Assembly: GCA_946546825.1 (NCBI GenBank)
Contig: CAMNOK010000003.1
Location: 1 to 57,327, forward strand
From: an uncultured bacterium
Lineage (GTDB): Bacteria; Bacteroidota; Bacteroidia; Bacteroidales; Bacteroidaceae
Direction: 5' to 3'
Length of the DNA: 57,327 nucleotides
The notes under the pieces are model-generated. The model was not told where the DNA came from. It saw only the letters and a program-made list of their open reading frames with translations, and searched no databases. Numbering within the stretch: the first letter of the stretch is position 1; each line of letters opens with the position of its first letter. The translations under genes were made by a program, and so were the position numbers. Positions 41,215 to 50,217 of the stretch are shown here, piece after piece.

Positions 41215-43656
41215 ATGAAGCGACTTTTTTCTCATCTTCTCCTCCTTTTCCTTGCACCCATCTCCACCCAGCTATGGGCACAAGCAGGTTTCGGACAGGC
41301 TGAAAAGTTCAACGACGACTGGCTTTTCATCCAGCAGGATGATGCCTCCATGGCCAAGCCCGACTACGATGACACTAGTTGGCGCAGACTCACCGTGCCA
41401 CACGACTGGTCTGTAGAGGGTCAGATGTCACCAACTCTTTTCTCCTGTACCGGCTATCTTCCCGGCGGTGTTGCCTGGTATCGCAAACACTTCCTGACAG
41501 ACCGTCCGTCGGCTTCCTCCTTCATCTACTTCGAAGGTGTCTATAACCGCAGCGAGGTGTATCTCAACGGTCATCTGCTGGGCAAGCGACCCAGTGGCTT
41601 TGCCTCGTTTCTCTACGAACTCACCCCCTATCTCAACCCCAAGGGCGACAACGTGTTGGCCGTAAGGGTTGACCACAGCCGCCAGGCAGACTCCCGGTGG
41701 TACACTGGCAGCGGCATCTATCGCGATGTGTGGTTTATCACATCCTCAAAGACCCACCTTGCCCAATGGGGCACCGCCTACCGGCTCAAGACTATAGACG
41801 GGCAGTCGGCCGTCGTAGAGGTCGATGTCGCCACCGACGGCGAGCCCTCCCGTCAACTGACGGCAGAGATTGCCATGAGCGATGCCGACGGAAACATCGT
41901 GGCACAGGCTGCCACTGCCATTGGTCACCATGACAAGAAGACCGTCAGTCTCAACCTTTCCTCGCCTCACCGTTGGGACCTCGACACACCTTATTTATAT
42001 AATATAGACATCACGCTGAAAAGCAATGGAGCAGAGATTGACCACGACCATGTGCGCGCAGGTCTGCGCACACTGGACTTTCAGGCCGACCACGGCTTCT
42101 ACCTCAATGGCCGTCAGACGAAGGTCAAAGGCGTCTGCCTGCACGACGATGCCGGTGTCCTCGGCGTTGCCGTACCCCGCGAAGTGTGGCACCGCCGGTT
42201 ACTGGAGTTGAAAGCCATCGGAGTGAATGCCATCCGCATGAGCCACAACCCCCATGCCCCGATGCTATACGACCTCTGCGACGAGGTGGGCATGCTCGTC
42301 ATGGACGAGGCCAGCGACGAGTGGGAGTTTCCCAAGCGCAAGTGGCTGGAGGGCTGGAACAAGGGTACGCCTGGCTATGAGGGAACCTTCGACTATTTTG
42401 AGGAATGGATAGAGCGCGATGTGGCCGACATGGTGCGCCGAGACCGCAACCACCCGAGCGTCTTTCTTTGGAGCATCGGCAACGAGGTCGATTATCCCAA
42501 CGACCCCTACAGCCACCCCGTGCTGAATGGCGACAAGAGCATGACACAACCCATCTATGGCGGCTATAAGCCCGACCAGCCCAATGCCGAGCGCATCGGC
42601 ATCATCGCCCGGCGACTGTCTGAAACAGTCCGTTCCATCGATACCTCTCGCGCCGTGACAGGTGCACTGGCAGGAGTCGTGATGAGCAATGAGACAGCCT
42701 ACCCCGAGGCCATCGACGTGGTTGGCTACAACTATACAGAAAGCCGCTATCAGACTGACCACCTGAAATATCCCAGCCGCATCATCTACGGCTCCGAAAA
42801 CCGTCACGACATGGCGGCCTGGATGGCCGTGCGCGACAACGAACATATCTTCGGTCAGTTCCTCTGGACCGGCATCGACTATCTGGGCGAAAGTGGCCCG
42901 TGGCCGGCACGGGGCTCCACGGCAGGACTCCTCGATTTCGCCGGCAATCGCAAGCCCCGCGGATGGTTCCGCGCCGCCCTGTGGAGCGAGCAGCCTGTAT
43001 GCTATATCGGCACCATACCCATGCGCGACCGTCAGCGCCCGAACGAAGGAAGCCATCAGCAGCAGGAGCGCCCGCGTCGGGAGTTCCTATCGACCGACGC
43101 TCCTTCATTCTGGAACTATCAGGACGGCCAGCCCGTCCGCGTCTTCTGCTACACCAACGCCCCGCAGGCCCGCCTGCTGCTCAATGGACAACAGGTGGGA
43201 GAGATGCAACAGCGCAATGACCAGACCGGTATCCTCTACTGGGACATACCCTACACCGCCGGAACCCTTCGCGCAGAAGGCTGCAACGAACAGGGCGTCT
43301 GCCTGTCACACTATGAAATCAAGACGTCGGGACCCGCCACGGCCCTTCGACTTACGCCCTGCAAGACGGTGCCCGCACAGGAGGTCGCCCAGGTGCTGAT
43401 AGAAGTCATCGACGACCAAGGCAACAGGGTTGCAGACGGGCAGCATGACGTCAGCTGCGCAGTGACGGGAGGAACGCTCCTCGGACTGGAAAACGCCAGC
43501 ATACGCGACACCACCCCCGCCAAGGCCGCCCACCGCAAGACCGCCAATGGCTGCCTGCTGGCATACGTTCGCATCGACGACAGCAACCGCCCCCTACAGC
43601 TGCATGTCACAGCAGCAGGACTGCGAGGGGCAGACCTGCGTTTGCCGAACAGGTGA
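41215..43656 (+). CDS. Glycoside hydrolase family 2, beta-galactosidase-like
   Basis: An 813-residue exported enzyme starting at ATG 41215 (signal peptide ending LWAQ). The longer frame from 41176 runs through the terminator. Domain order is sugar-binding jelly-roll (about 35-200), Ig-like, TIM barrel (about 300-590) and a C-terminal Ig-like part. The acid/base glutamate is in GNEVDYP (E424) and the nucleophile in IYGSEN (E528). GH2 covers beta-galactosidases, glucuronidases and mannosidases, and the overall form fits the Bacteroidetes galactosidase group. With the GH109 gene it suggests stepwise trimming of mucin-type glycans. Confidence 0.92.
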   Translation: MKRLFSHLLLLFLAPISTQLWAQAGFGQAEKFNDDWLFIQQDDASMAKPDYDDTSWRRLTVPHDWSVEGQMSPTLFSCTGYLPGGVAWYRKHFLTDRPSASSFIYFEGVYNRSEVYLNGHLLGKRPSGFASFLYELTPYLNPKGDNVLAVRVDHSRQADSRWYTGSGIYRDVWFITSSKTHLAQWGTAYRLKTIDGQSAVVEVDVATDGEPSRQLTAEIAMSDADGNIVAQAATAIGHHDKKTVSLNLSSPHRWDLDTPYLYNIDITLKSNGAEIDHDHVRAGLRTLDFQADHGFYLNGRQTKVKGVCLHDDAGVLGVAVPREVWHRRLLELKAIGVNAIRMSHNPHAPMLYDLCDEVGMLVMDEASDEWEFPKRKWLEGWNKGTPGYEGTFDYFEEWIERDVADMVRRDRNHPSVFLWSIGNEVDYPNDPYSHPVLNGDKSMTQPIYGGYKPDQPNAERIGIIARRLSETVRSIDTSRAVTGALAGVVMSNETAYPEAIDVVGYNYTESRYQTDHLKYPSRIIYGSENRHDMAAWMAVRDNEHIFGQFLWTGIDYLGESGPWPARGSTAGLLDFAGNRKPRGWFRAALWSEQPVCYIGTIPMRDRQRPNEGSHQQQERPRREFLSTDAPSFWNYQDGQPVRVFCYTNAPQARLLLNGQQVGEMQQRNDQTGILYWDIPYTAGTLRAEGCNEQGVCLSHYEIKTSGPATALRLTPCKTVPAQEVAQVLIEVIDDQGNRVADGQHDVSCAVTGGTLLGLENASIRDTTPAKAAHRKTANGCLLAYVRIDDSNRPLQLHVTAAGLRGADLRLPNR

Positions 43657-43664
43657 CAACCCCG

Positions 43665-43796
43665 CATCGGGACACTTTGAACGGGTCATCCGGACAGAGT
43701 GAACGGGCCATCCGGACAGAGTGTCCGAAGCATCCGGACGGAGTGTCCGGGCCATCCGGACAAGTTGTCCGGACCCCCTTCGGACACTCTGTCCGC
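43665..43796. repeat. 22-bp-phased palindrome array C
   Basis: Units start at 43665, 43687, 43709, 43731 and 43753, each 22 bp and mostly beginning CATCCGGAC. A sixth core lies at 43781-43795, shifted by 2 bp. The unit core is a 15-bp palindrome CGGACA-N3-TGTCCG (perfect at 43713-43727 and 43781-43795) plus a 7-bp linker. The sequence is unrelated to arrays A/B but the geometry is the same. Confidence 0.9.
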
Positions 43797-43860
43797 CTCC
43801 ACTTTTACACCCAAAAACAAGAAATTTTGAGCCTCGAAACTGCGATTTAAGAAATATTAA

Positions 43861-43938
43861 CTCATTTCCTCATGATTTCCTCACACCCCGCAAAGCCTGT
43901 GTTAATCGGCATTTCGGCTCAAAAAATGAGGAAATGAG
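43861..43938. repeat. Inverted repeat with 13-bp arms
   Basis: CTCATTTCCTCAT (43861-43873) is the exact reverse complement of ATGAGGAAATGAG (43926-43938). A further ATTTCCTCA lies just inside the left arm. The loop is 52 nt. Possible dispersed intergenic element; role unknown. Confidence 0.7.
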
Positions 43939-44031
43939 GAAAAAAATGAAAAATAAAATTTCTGAGTGCGCGCACGCGCGCGCGAGGGACTTTCTCTCTC
44001 TCGGCGCACGGCGACGCTTTCATAGATCACT

Positions 44032-44067
44032 CAAAAGCATTTTCTTAATACTATCAAGGAAAATGCT
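44032..44067 (-). terminator. Intrinsic terminator of cysS
   Basis: On the minus strand, AGCATTTTC (44067-44059) pairs perfectly with GAAAATGCT (44044-44036), followed by TTTTGA. It begins 4 bp after the cysS stop. Confidence 0.75.
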
Positions 44068-44070
44068 GTT

Positions 44071-45561
44071 TTATTTGTTCAGCTTCCAGGACACGCCGTC
44101 TTTGGTGTCTTTCACCTCGAAGCCGGCAGCCGTGAGGTCGTTGCGAATCTGGTCGGAGGTGGCCCAGTCTTTGGCTGCCTTGGCCTTGGCGCGCAGGGCC
44201 AGCACCATATCGACTACCTTGCCGAAGGCCTCTTCGCGTTCTTCCCTGCGGTTGCCTTTCTCGGCCTTCAGTCCGAGGATGTCGAAGGCAAAGAGGTGCA
44301 TCGTGGAGCGCAGCTCGTTGAGACCTTCCTCACAGATATCGACCTGGTGGTCAAGGGCCTTGTTGATGAGGGCGCAGGCCTCGAAGAGGTGGGCAATGAC
44401 GAGCGGTGTGGCCAGGTCGTCGTTCATGGCATCGTAGCATTTCTGGCGCAGCGGGCCGATGACCTTCTGTGCCTCCAGGCTGCAATCCTTGGCCAGTGGT
44501 ATGCGCTCCAGGTCGCTGATGGCGGTGAGCAGTTTCTCCAAGCCTTTCTGGCTGGCCACGAGGGCTTCGTCGGAGAAATCTACTGTTCCGCGGTAGTGGG
44601 CTGAGAGGATGAAGAAGCGGATGGTCATGGGCGAGAATGCCTGTGAGAGCAACTCGTGGTTACCGGTGAAGAACTGTTCCAGGGTTATGAAGTTGCCCAG
44701 CGACTTGCCCATCTTCTGTCCGTTGATGGTAATCATGTTGTTGTGCATCCAGTATTTCACCATCTGCTCGCCCTGCGAGGCCACGGCCTGCGCTATCTCG
44801 CACTCGTGGTGGGGGAAGACGAGGTCCATGCCGCCACCGTGAATGTCGAAGTGGCTGCCCAGGTACTTGCGACCCATGGCTGTGCACTCGCAGTGCCAGC
44901 CGGGAAATCCGTCGCTCCAGGGTGACGGCCAGCGCATGATGTGTTCGGGCTGTGCCTTCTTCCAGAGGGCGAAGTCGGCCTGGTGGCGTTTCTCTCCCAC
45001 GCCGTCGAGTTCGCGGCTGGCGTCCTTGATATTCTCCAGTGTACGGCCGGAGAGTATGCCGTATCTGTATTTTTTGTTGTAGGCCTCTATGTCGAAGTAG
45101 ATGGATCCGTTCGACTCGTATGCGAAGCCGTTGTCGAGGATCTGGCGCACCAGTTCCTCCTGTTCGATGATATGTCCGGTGGCGTGGGGTTCTATGCTGG
45201 GTGGCAGCACGTTGAGTGCCTCCATGGCCTGGTGGTAGCGGTTGGTGTAATACTGCGCTATCTCCATGGGTTCCAGCTGTTCCAGGCGGGCTTTCTTCTC
45301 TATCTTGTCATCGCCCTCATCGGCATCGTGCTCCAGATGTCCCACGTCAGTGATGTTACGCACATAGCGCACCTTGTAACCCAGATGCTTCAGGTAGCGG
45401 AACAGGATGTCAAACGTGATGGCCGGGCGGGCATGTCCCAGATGTGGATCGCCATAGACGGTGGGTCCGCAGACATACATGCCGACATGAGGCGGGTTGA
45501 TGGGCTCGAAGCGCTCCTTCTGACGAGTGAGCGTATTGTAGATGAGAAGTTTTGAATCCAT
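44071..45561 (-). CDS. cysS: Cysteinyl-tRNA synthetase
   Basis: This 496-residue class I synthetase charges tRNA-Cys. Its motifs are [19 protein letters not shown] (zinc cysteine and the HIGH signature as HLGH), WHCECTAMG with the following histidines for zinc, and [11 protein letters not shown] (KMSKS loop). The C-terminal DALR-type helical region reads [16 protein letters not shown] 45561 is chosen, because the frame's earlier TTG at 45591 lies inside the promoter. Monocistronic, with its own promoter and terminator. Confidence 0.97.
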   Translation of the reverse strand: MDSKLLIYNTLTRQKERFEPINPPHVGMYVCGPTVYGDPHLGHARPAITFDILFRYLKHLGYKVRYVRNITDVGHLEHDADEGDDKIEKKARLEQLEPMEIAQYYTNRYHQAMEALNVLPPSIEPHATGHIIEQEELVRQILDNGFAYESNGSIYFDIEAYNKKYRYGILSGRTLENIKDASRELDGVGEKRHQADFALWKKAQPEHIMRWPSPWSDGFPGWHCECTAMGRKYLGSHFDIHGGGMDLVFPHHECEIAQAVASQGEQMVKYWMHNNMITINGQKMGKSLGNFITLEQFFTGNHELLSQAFSPMTIRFFILSAHYRGTVDFSDEALVASQKGLEKLLTAISDLERIPLAKDCSLEAQKVIGPLRQKCYDAMNDDLATPLVIAHLFEACALINKALDHQVDICEEGLNELRSTMHLFAFDILGLKAEKGNRREEREEAFGKVVDMVLALRAKAKAAKDWATSDQIRNDLTAAGFEVKDTKDGVSWKLNK

Positions 45562-45588
45562 TGTCACAGAATATTTTAAAAACTGGCG

Positions 45589-45596
45589 CAAAGGTA
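45589..45596 (-). promoter_or_regulatory. Promoter -7 element for cysS
   Basis: The minus strand reads TACCTTTG 28 bp before the ATG at 45561. Divergent from the element at 45640-45647. No -33 TTG at standard spacing. Confidence 0.65.
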
Positions 45597-45639
45597 CAAA
45601 TAATTTTTAATTCGTAATTCCTAATTCATAATATTTTCC

Positions 45640-45647
45640 TACCTTTG
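45640..45647 (+). promoter_or_regulatory. Promoter -7 element for CoA-transferase gene
   Basis: TACCTTTG lies 26 bp before the ATG at 45674. The AT-rich stretch between the two divergent elements repeats AATTC three times. Confidence 0.65.
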
Positions 45648-45673
45648 CACGCGAAAAATGACGAATTAGACTC

Positions 45674-47182
45674 ATGGCATACAAAAGAATCACAGCCTCA
45701 GAAGCTGCAGAGATGATTCATGACGGCGACATGATGGCGCTGTCTGGTTTTACTCCCAACGGTAACCCGAAAGCTATCTTCCGCGAACTTTCCAAGCGTG
45801 CCGTCAGGCTGCACGAGCAGGGCATAGAGTTCGGTGTGGGAATCTTGACCGGAGCTTCTTCCTGTCAGAGTGTGGAGGGCGACATGGCAGCCGCCAAGGC
45901 CCTGAAGTTCCGGGCACCTTTCTCCACCAACAAAGACTTCCGCACCCATACCAACCTCGGTGAGGTGGATTATGAGGACATGCACCTGGGCCACATGGCA
46001 GAGCGTCTGCGCCGCGGTTTCTACGGTGAAGTGGATTGGGCCATCATCGAGGTGAGCGACATGGAAGAGGGCGAAACCGAGTGCAAGGCCTTTCTCACCT
46101 CTGCCGGCGGTATCGTAACCACCATTGCCCGCCTGGCCAAGCGTATCATCATTGAGCACAACCAGTTTCACAACCCCAATTCTCGCTTCCTGCACGACAC
46201 CTGGGAGCCCCGCGAAGTGTGGGACTGCCGTGAAGTCATGGATATCCATTCGCCCTACGACCGCATCGGCAACGACTATGTCTCCATAGACCCTAAGAAG
46301 ATTGTCGGAGTCATCGAGAGCAACATTCCCGAGGAGGCCCGCGCCTTCAAGGACCCCGACGAAGAGATCATGCTCATAGGCCAGCATGTGGCCGACCTTC
46401 TGGCTGACGACATGAAGGCGGGGCGCATCCCCAAGCAGTTTCTCCCCATCCAGAGCGGAGTGGGCACCACGGGCAATGCCGTCCTGAAAGCCCTCGGCAC
46501 CAGCAAGCTCATTCCCCGCTTCAATGTCTATTCGGAAGTGGTGCAGGATGCCGCTATCAACTACATGTTGGAAGGGCGCATCGGCTATGCCTCGGCAACG
46601 GCCATGACCGTCACCAACGAAGCCTTGCACCGTGTCTATGACAACATGGACTACTTCTCCAAGCACCTGACCATCCGCCAGAGTGAGATTGCCAACTCGC
46701 CCGAGGTGATTCGCCGGCTGGGTGTCATCGCCATCAACACGCCGTTGGAGTGCGACATCTATGGTAACGAAAACTCCAGCCATGTATGTGGCTCGGCCCT
46801 GATGAACGGCATCGGCGGCTCCTGCGACTATGAGCGCAACGGCTACATCTCCATCTTCACGACACCCTCTACGGCCAAGGGCGGCAAGATTTCAGCCATC
46901 GTCCCGATGTGCTGTCATGTAGATTCCACGGAGCACGATGTCGATATCATTGCCACAGAACAGGGCATTGCCGACCTCAGGGGAAAGGGACCGGTTCGTC
47001 GGGCTCATGAGATTATTGAGAACTGTGCCCACCCAGACTACAAGCCCCTGTTGCGCGACTATCTGAAACACATTGCCCCGATGGGACATGAGCCGCAACA
47101 CATGAGAGCAGCACTGGCCTTCCATGACACCTTCCTCCGCAAGGGCGACATGAGGCTCTGCGACTTCAGTGAATATCTGTAA
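45674..47182 (+). CDS. Acetyl-CoA hydrolase/transferase (succinate or acetate CoA-transferase)
   Basis: A 502-residue family I CoA-transferase with two similar halves. The N-terminal half begins ITASEAAEMIHDGDMMALSGFTPNGNPKAI. The C-terminal half has QSGVGTTGNAVLKALG and the late motif HDVDIIATEQGIADLRGKGP. Relatives (Cat1, ScpC, AarC) move CoA between succinate, acetate or propionate, a common fermentation step in Prevotella, which form acetate and succinate. No signal peptide. Single gene with its own promoter. Whether it acts as hydrolase or transferase cannot be decided by sequence alone, although transferase is more likely. Confidence 0.92.
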   Translation: MAYKRITASEAAEMIHDGDMMALSGFTPNGNPKAIFRELSKRAVRLHEQGIEFGVGILTGASSCQSVEGDMAAAKALKFRAPFSTNKDFRTHTNLGEVDYEDMHLGHMAERLRRGFYGEVDWAIIEVSDMEEGETECKAFLTSAGGIVTTIARLAKRIIIEHNQFHNPNSRFLHDTWEPREVWDCREVMDIHSPYDRIGNDYVSIDPKKIVGVIESNIPEEARAFKDPDEEIMLIGQHVADLLADDMKAGRIPKQFLPIQSGVGTTGNAVLKALGTSKLIPRFNVYSEVVQDAAINYMLEGRIGYASATAMTVTNEALHRVYDNMDYFSKHLTIRQSEIANSPEVIRRLGVIAINTPLECDIYGNENSSHVCGSALMNGIGGSCDYERNGYISIFTTPSTAKGGKISAIVPMCCHVDSTEHDVDIIATEQGIADLRGKGPVRRAHEIIENCAHPDYKPLLRDYLKHIAPMGHEPQHMRAALAFHDTFLRKGDMRLCDFSEYL

Positions 47183-47203
47183 GGAGCTTCGGCATAAGGA
47201 AAA

Positions 47204-47246
47204 AATACCAAATTTAAGGTATTAAAAATACCGATTTTTAGGTATT
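47204..47246. promoter_or_regulatory. Two tandem palindromic operators
   Basis: AATACC-N8-GGTATT occurs at 47204-47223 and again at 47227-47246, 23 bp apart. The second overlaps the -33 TTG of the following promoter, so a bound protein would block RNA polymerase. The regulator is unknown. Confidence 0.7.
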
Positions 47247-47275
47247 GTCAGGATTTCCGATTCTTCATACCTTTG
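47245..47275 (+). promoter_or_regulatory. Consensus promoter of TonB-receptor operon
   Basis: TTG at 47245-47247, 20-bp spacer, TACCTTTG at 47268-47275: a full Bacteroidetes promoter. The ATG is at 47301. Confidence 0.85.
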
Positions 47276-47300
47276 CACCCGCCATTACAAGGTTGCAAGT

Positions 47301-49835
47301 ATGAACAGTCGGATTTTTTTGTTATACATATCTATATTTGTTTCTTTCCAGACTTTAGCTCAAGTCAACCGCAACGACACCATTGTCAAGACCGACTCTA
47401 TCCGTGAGGTTGTCGTTACGGCTCAGGAAAGCCGTGGCCTGACCAGTGCCTCCATCATTGAGAAACATGCCATGGAGCACCTCCAACCGTCCAGCTTCTC
47501 CGACCTGTTGGAACTGCTGCCCGGAGGAAGGGCTTCCGACCCCTCCCTCAGTGCGCCCAACAACATTCGCCTGCGCGAGGCGGGCGGCGGCGGCAGCAAC
47601 TACTCCACCAGCTCTCTCGGCACCAGCTTCATCATGGACGGAGCCCCCATCTCTACCAATGCCAACATGCTCTACCTCGCCGGGGCCTGGGACACACAGG
47701 CCACCTACCGCGACAACGTGAACCAGGGTGTCGATATGCGCTCCATCGCCACTGACGACATCGAGCGCGTGGAGATTGTGCGAGGCATTCCCAGCGTAGA
47801 GTATGGCGACCTCACCAGCGGACTTGTCAAGATGGAGCGTAAGAAAGGCGGCCGCCAGCTCAATGCCCGCCTGAAAGCCGACATGAGCAGCAAGCTCTTC
47901 CACCTTTCCAAAGGACTGGAATGGGAACCCAGCCGGACAAGTCTCAACCTCAGCGCTGACTACCTCGACGCCAAGGCCGACCCTCGCAACCGACTGGAGA
48001 ACTACAAACGCTTGACCTTCTCTACACGCCTTAACAAGAACTGGCTTTTCCGTTCCTACGACCTGGGCTTCACGGCCAATGCCGACTATACCGGCTCGTT
48101 CGACAACGACAAGCAAGACCCCGACATCAACCAGCAGGCCCAAGACTCCTATAAGTCCTCCTACAACCGCTTCGCCTTGCTCACCGCCTTCGACCTGAAG
48201 GCACGCAAGGCCGAGACGTGGCTAAAGTCGGCCGAGGTCACCTTCTCCGGTTCCTACGAGCGCGATGCCATCAAGCGCGTCAGACTGGTGCAGCTGCAGC
48301 GTCTGCAGATTGCCGCCACGACCCGTGAGGAAGGAGAGAGCGATGCCGTCATCCTGCCTTACAAATACACGGCCCGCCACGATGCCGTCAGCGAACCGAT
48401 GAACCTGTTCTTCAAGATGAATGTCCGGCTGCGTGTTCCGAACCTCTTCATCCCCAACACCCTCTTGCTGGGTGCCGACTGGAATATGGACAAGAACTAC
48501 GGTGCCGGACAAGTCTTCGACCCCACCCTACCCCTCTATCCCGGCATCTCCTCGCGTCAGCGCAAGCTGTCGGAGATACATGCCAACCACACCGTGGCCG
48601 CCTATGCGGAAGAAAATATCACCCTGCCCGTGGCCAGTGGAAAGATAGAACTGATGGCTGGTCTGCGTGCCGCACAGATGCTAAACCTGCCCGCAAGCCA
48701 TGTCATGCACGCTAAGACCTATCTGGACCCTCGAGCCAACATAGGCTGGACCCTGCCCCGATTCGACGTAGGCCATTGGCCCGTGACCGTCAGACTTTCC
48801 GGCGGATGGGGCGAACACACCAAGAACCCCACCATGGAACAGCTCTTCCCCGAGCTGGTCTATATCGACCTGGTGCAGCTGAACTACTATCACGAGAATC
48901 CCGACTTCCGCCGCATCAACCTGATGACCTATATCCGCAACCCGCGAAATGACCGCCTGAAGCCTGCCCGCAACCGCAAATGGGAAGTGAGCCTCGACGT
49001 CAGTGCCGGTGGCAACCGCCTCTCCGTGACCCTCTTCCGAGAGAATATGACCTCGGGCTTCCGCTCACAGTCTCGCTACGAGAGCTACACCTACAAGCAG
49101 TATGATGCCACGGCCATCAACGGAGCCTTGCTCACGGCTCAACCCGACCTGACCACGCTGCCTTTCGAGACCATGCAGGAACTGCTGGGCTACGGCATCT
49201 ACACCAACGGCAGTCAAACCCTCAAGCAGGGTGTGGAGTTTACCCTCGGCACACGCCGCTTTCCCGTCATCCTGACCCGTCTGACCATCAATGGCGCCTA
49301 CTTCAAGACCACCTATCGCAACTCCCAGCTCGAGACCTACCGGCCCAGTCAGGTCGTAAACAACCGACAAGTGCAGTATGTAGGACTCTACAAAGATGAC
49401 GAGGGGTCTGTGAACCAACGGCTCAACACCAATTTCACCCTCGACACCGACGTACCGAAACTGAAGTTAGGGTTCTCCATCTCCTCGCAGTTTCTCTGGT
49501 TCACCATGTCTCAGCGTTCACCCGTGAGCAACTACCCCGAACAATATATTTCTCCCGACGGTGCCACCCACCTGTGGCAGGCCGGTGACGAGCAAGACCC
49601 TTACCTGCGCTGGCTCGTCAGAGAAAACACCATGTCACTCTATGAGAAACATCGCACTCCGCTGTCGATGAATCTCAACTTCAAAGTGACCAAGAAGCTC
49701 CTGCAAGACCGCATGAAGGTGGCCATGTTCTGCAACAAAATATGGGACTACACCCCCGACTACAAAAGCAACGGGGCCACCATTCGACGCCATGTCACGG
49801 CCTACTTCGGACTGGAAATGAACATCATGATATAA
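47301..49835 (+). CDS. TonB-dependent outer-membrane receptor
   Basis: An 844-residue protein with a signal peptide ending QTLAQ. The plug domain begins near residue 34 (EVVVTAQES) and contains LLELLPGGRASDP and the conserved VEIVRGIPSVEYGDLTSGLV near residue 155, and the large barrel fills the rest. It lacks the CarboxypepD-type N-terminal domain of SusC proteins, and no SusD gene follows. It is therefore more like siderophore, metal or peptide receptors than a polysaccharide transporter. First gene of a five-gene operon; its stop overlaps the next start (TAATG). Confidence 0.92.
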   Translation: MNSRIFLLYISIFVSFQTLAQVNRNDTIVKTDSIREVVVTAQESRGLTSASIIEKHAMEHLQPSSFSDLLELLPGGRASDPSLSAPNNIRLREAGGGGSNYSTSSLGTSFIMDGAPISTNANMLYLAGAWDTQATYRDNVNQGVDMRSIATDDIERVEIVRGIPSVEYGDLTSGLVKMERKKGGRQLNARLKADMSSKLFHLSKGLEWEPSRTSLNLSADYLDAKADPRNRLENYKRLTFSTRLNKNWLFRSYDLGFTANADYTGSFDNDKQDPDINQQAQDSYKSSYNRFALLTAFDLKARKAETWLKSAEVTFSGSYERDAIKRVRLVQLQRLQIAATTREEGESDAVILPYKYTARHDAVSEPMNLFFKMNVRLRVPNLFIPNTLLLGADWNMDKNYGAGQVFDPTLPLYPGISSRQRKLSEIHANHTVAAYAEENITLPVASGKIELMAGLRAAQMLNLPASHVMHAKTYLDPRANIGWTLPRFDVGHWPVTVRLSGGWGEHTKNPTMEQLFPELVYIDLVQLNYYHENPDFRRINLMTYIRNPRNDRLKPARNRKWEVSLDVSAGGNRLSVTLFRENMTSGFRSQSRYESYTYKQYDATAINGALLTAQPDLTTLPFETMQELLGYGIYTNGSQTLKQGVEFTLGTRRFPVILTRLTINGAYFKTTYRNSQLETYRPSQVVNNRQVQYVGLYKDDEGSVNQRLNTNFTLDTDVPKLKLGFSISSQFLWFTMSQRSPVSNYPEQYISPDGATHLWQAGDEQDPYLRWLVRENTMSLYEKHRTPLSMNLNFKVTKKLLQDRMKVAMFCNKIWDYTPDYKSNGATIRRHVTAYFGLEMNIMI

Positions 49836-50215
49836 TGAAAAAGATACTGATTCTGACAACCCTGCTCGCCACCTTGGCCCTCACGGCCTGCCACCAGACG
49901 GAAGACGACATCTTCACCACGGCAGATATCACCCTCAGCGGTGGCGACACTATCCAGATAGAGCGGGTGCAGGCTACGGCCCGCTTCACCGACCTGAATG
50001 CCAAGCGCACCACAACATCGGCCGACTTCGACAATGCCACGCTGCGGGTGCAGCTCCTGCGCAGTTCCTACTCGGTGACCGTTGAGGGCATTGTGCGCTA
50101 CCGCAACCGCCAAGGCACTACACAGACCAAGCGCATGCGCGCCTATACCAACTATGTGAGCTTTGCTGCCAAAGGCTACAATGCCACCACGTTGAACATT
50201 ATATTCATGGAATAG
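49835..50215 (+). CDS. Small lipoprotein of the TonB-receptor operon
   Basis: This 126-residue protein starts at ATG 49835, sharing one base with the receptor stop. Its lipobox is ALTAC near residue 19. The mature part is beta-rich (DITLSGGDTIQIERVQATARF, TLRVQLLRSSYSVTVEGIVRY) and may form a single Ig-like fold. No named family is recognised with certainty. Tight coupling to the receptor suggests a surface or periplasmic accessory for the same cargo. Confidence 0.8.
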   Translation: MKKILILTTLLATLALTACHQTEDDIFTTADITLSGGDTIQIERVQATARFTDLNAKRTTTSADFDNATLRVQLLRSSYSVTVEGIVRYRNRQGTTQTKRMRAYTNYVSFAAKGYNATTLNIIFME

Positions 50216-50217
50216 CG

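Larger units (their letters stand above)
43657..44070. other. Intergenic region with array C and stem-loops
   Basis: A phased palindrome array (43665-43796) is followed by an A/T-rich stretch, a 13-bp inverted repeat (43861-43938), an alternating CG run near 43968-43984 and the cysS terminator. Open frames at 43653-43850 and 43721-44437 run through these repeats, the latter antisense to cysS, and are not credible genes. Confidence 0.75.

Noticed and set aside
43721..44437. 238-codon frame across array C and the cysS end
   Set aside because: Its first part is palindromic repeats and low complexity, and its last part is antisense to the conserved cysS 3' region.
45600..45635. Repeated AATTC motifs as an operator
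   Set aside because: Low-complexity AT-rich spacer between divergent promoters, without clear dyad symmetry.
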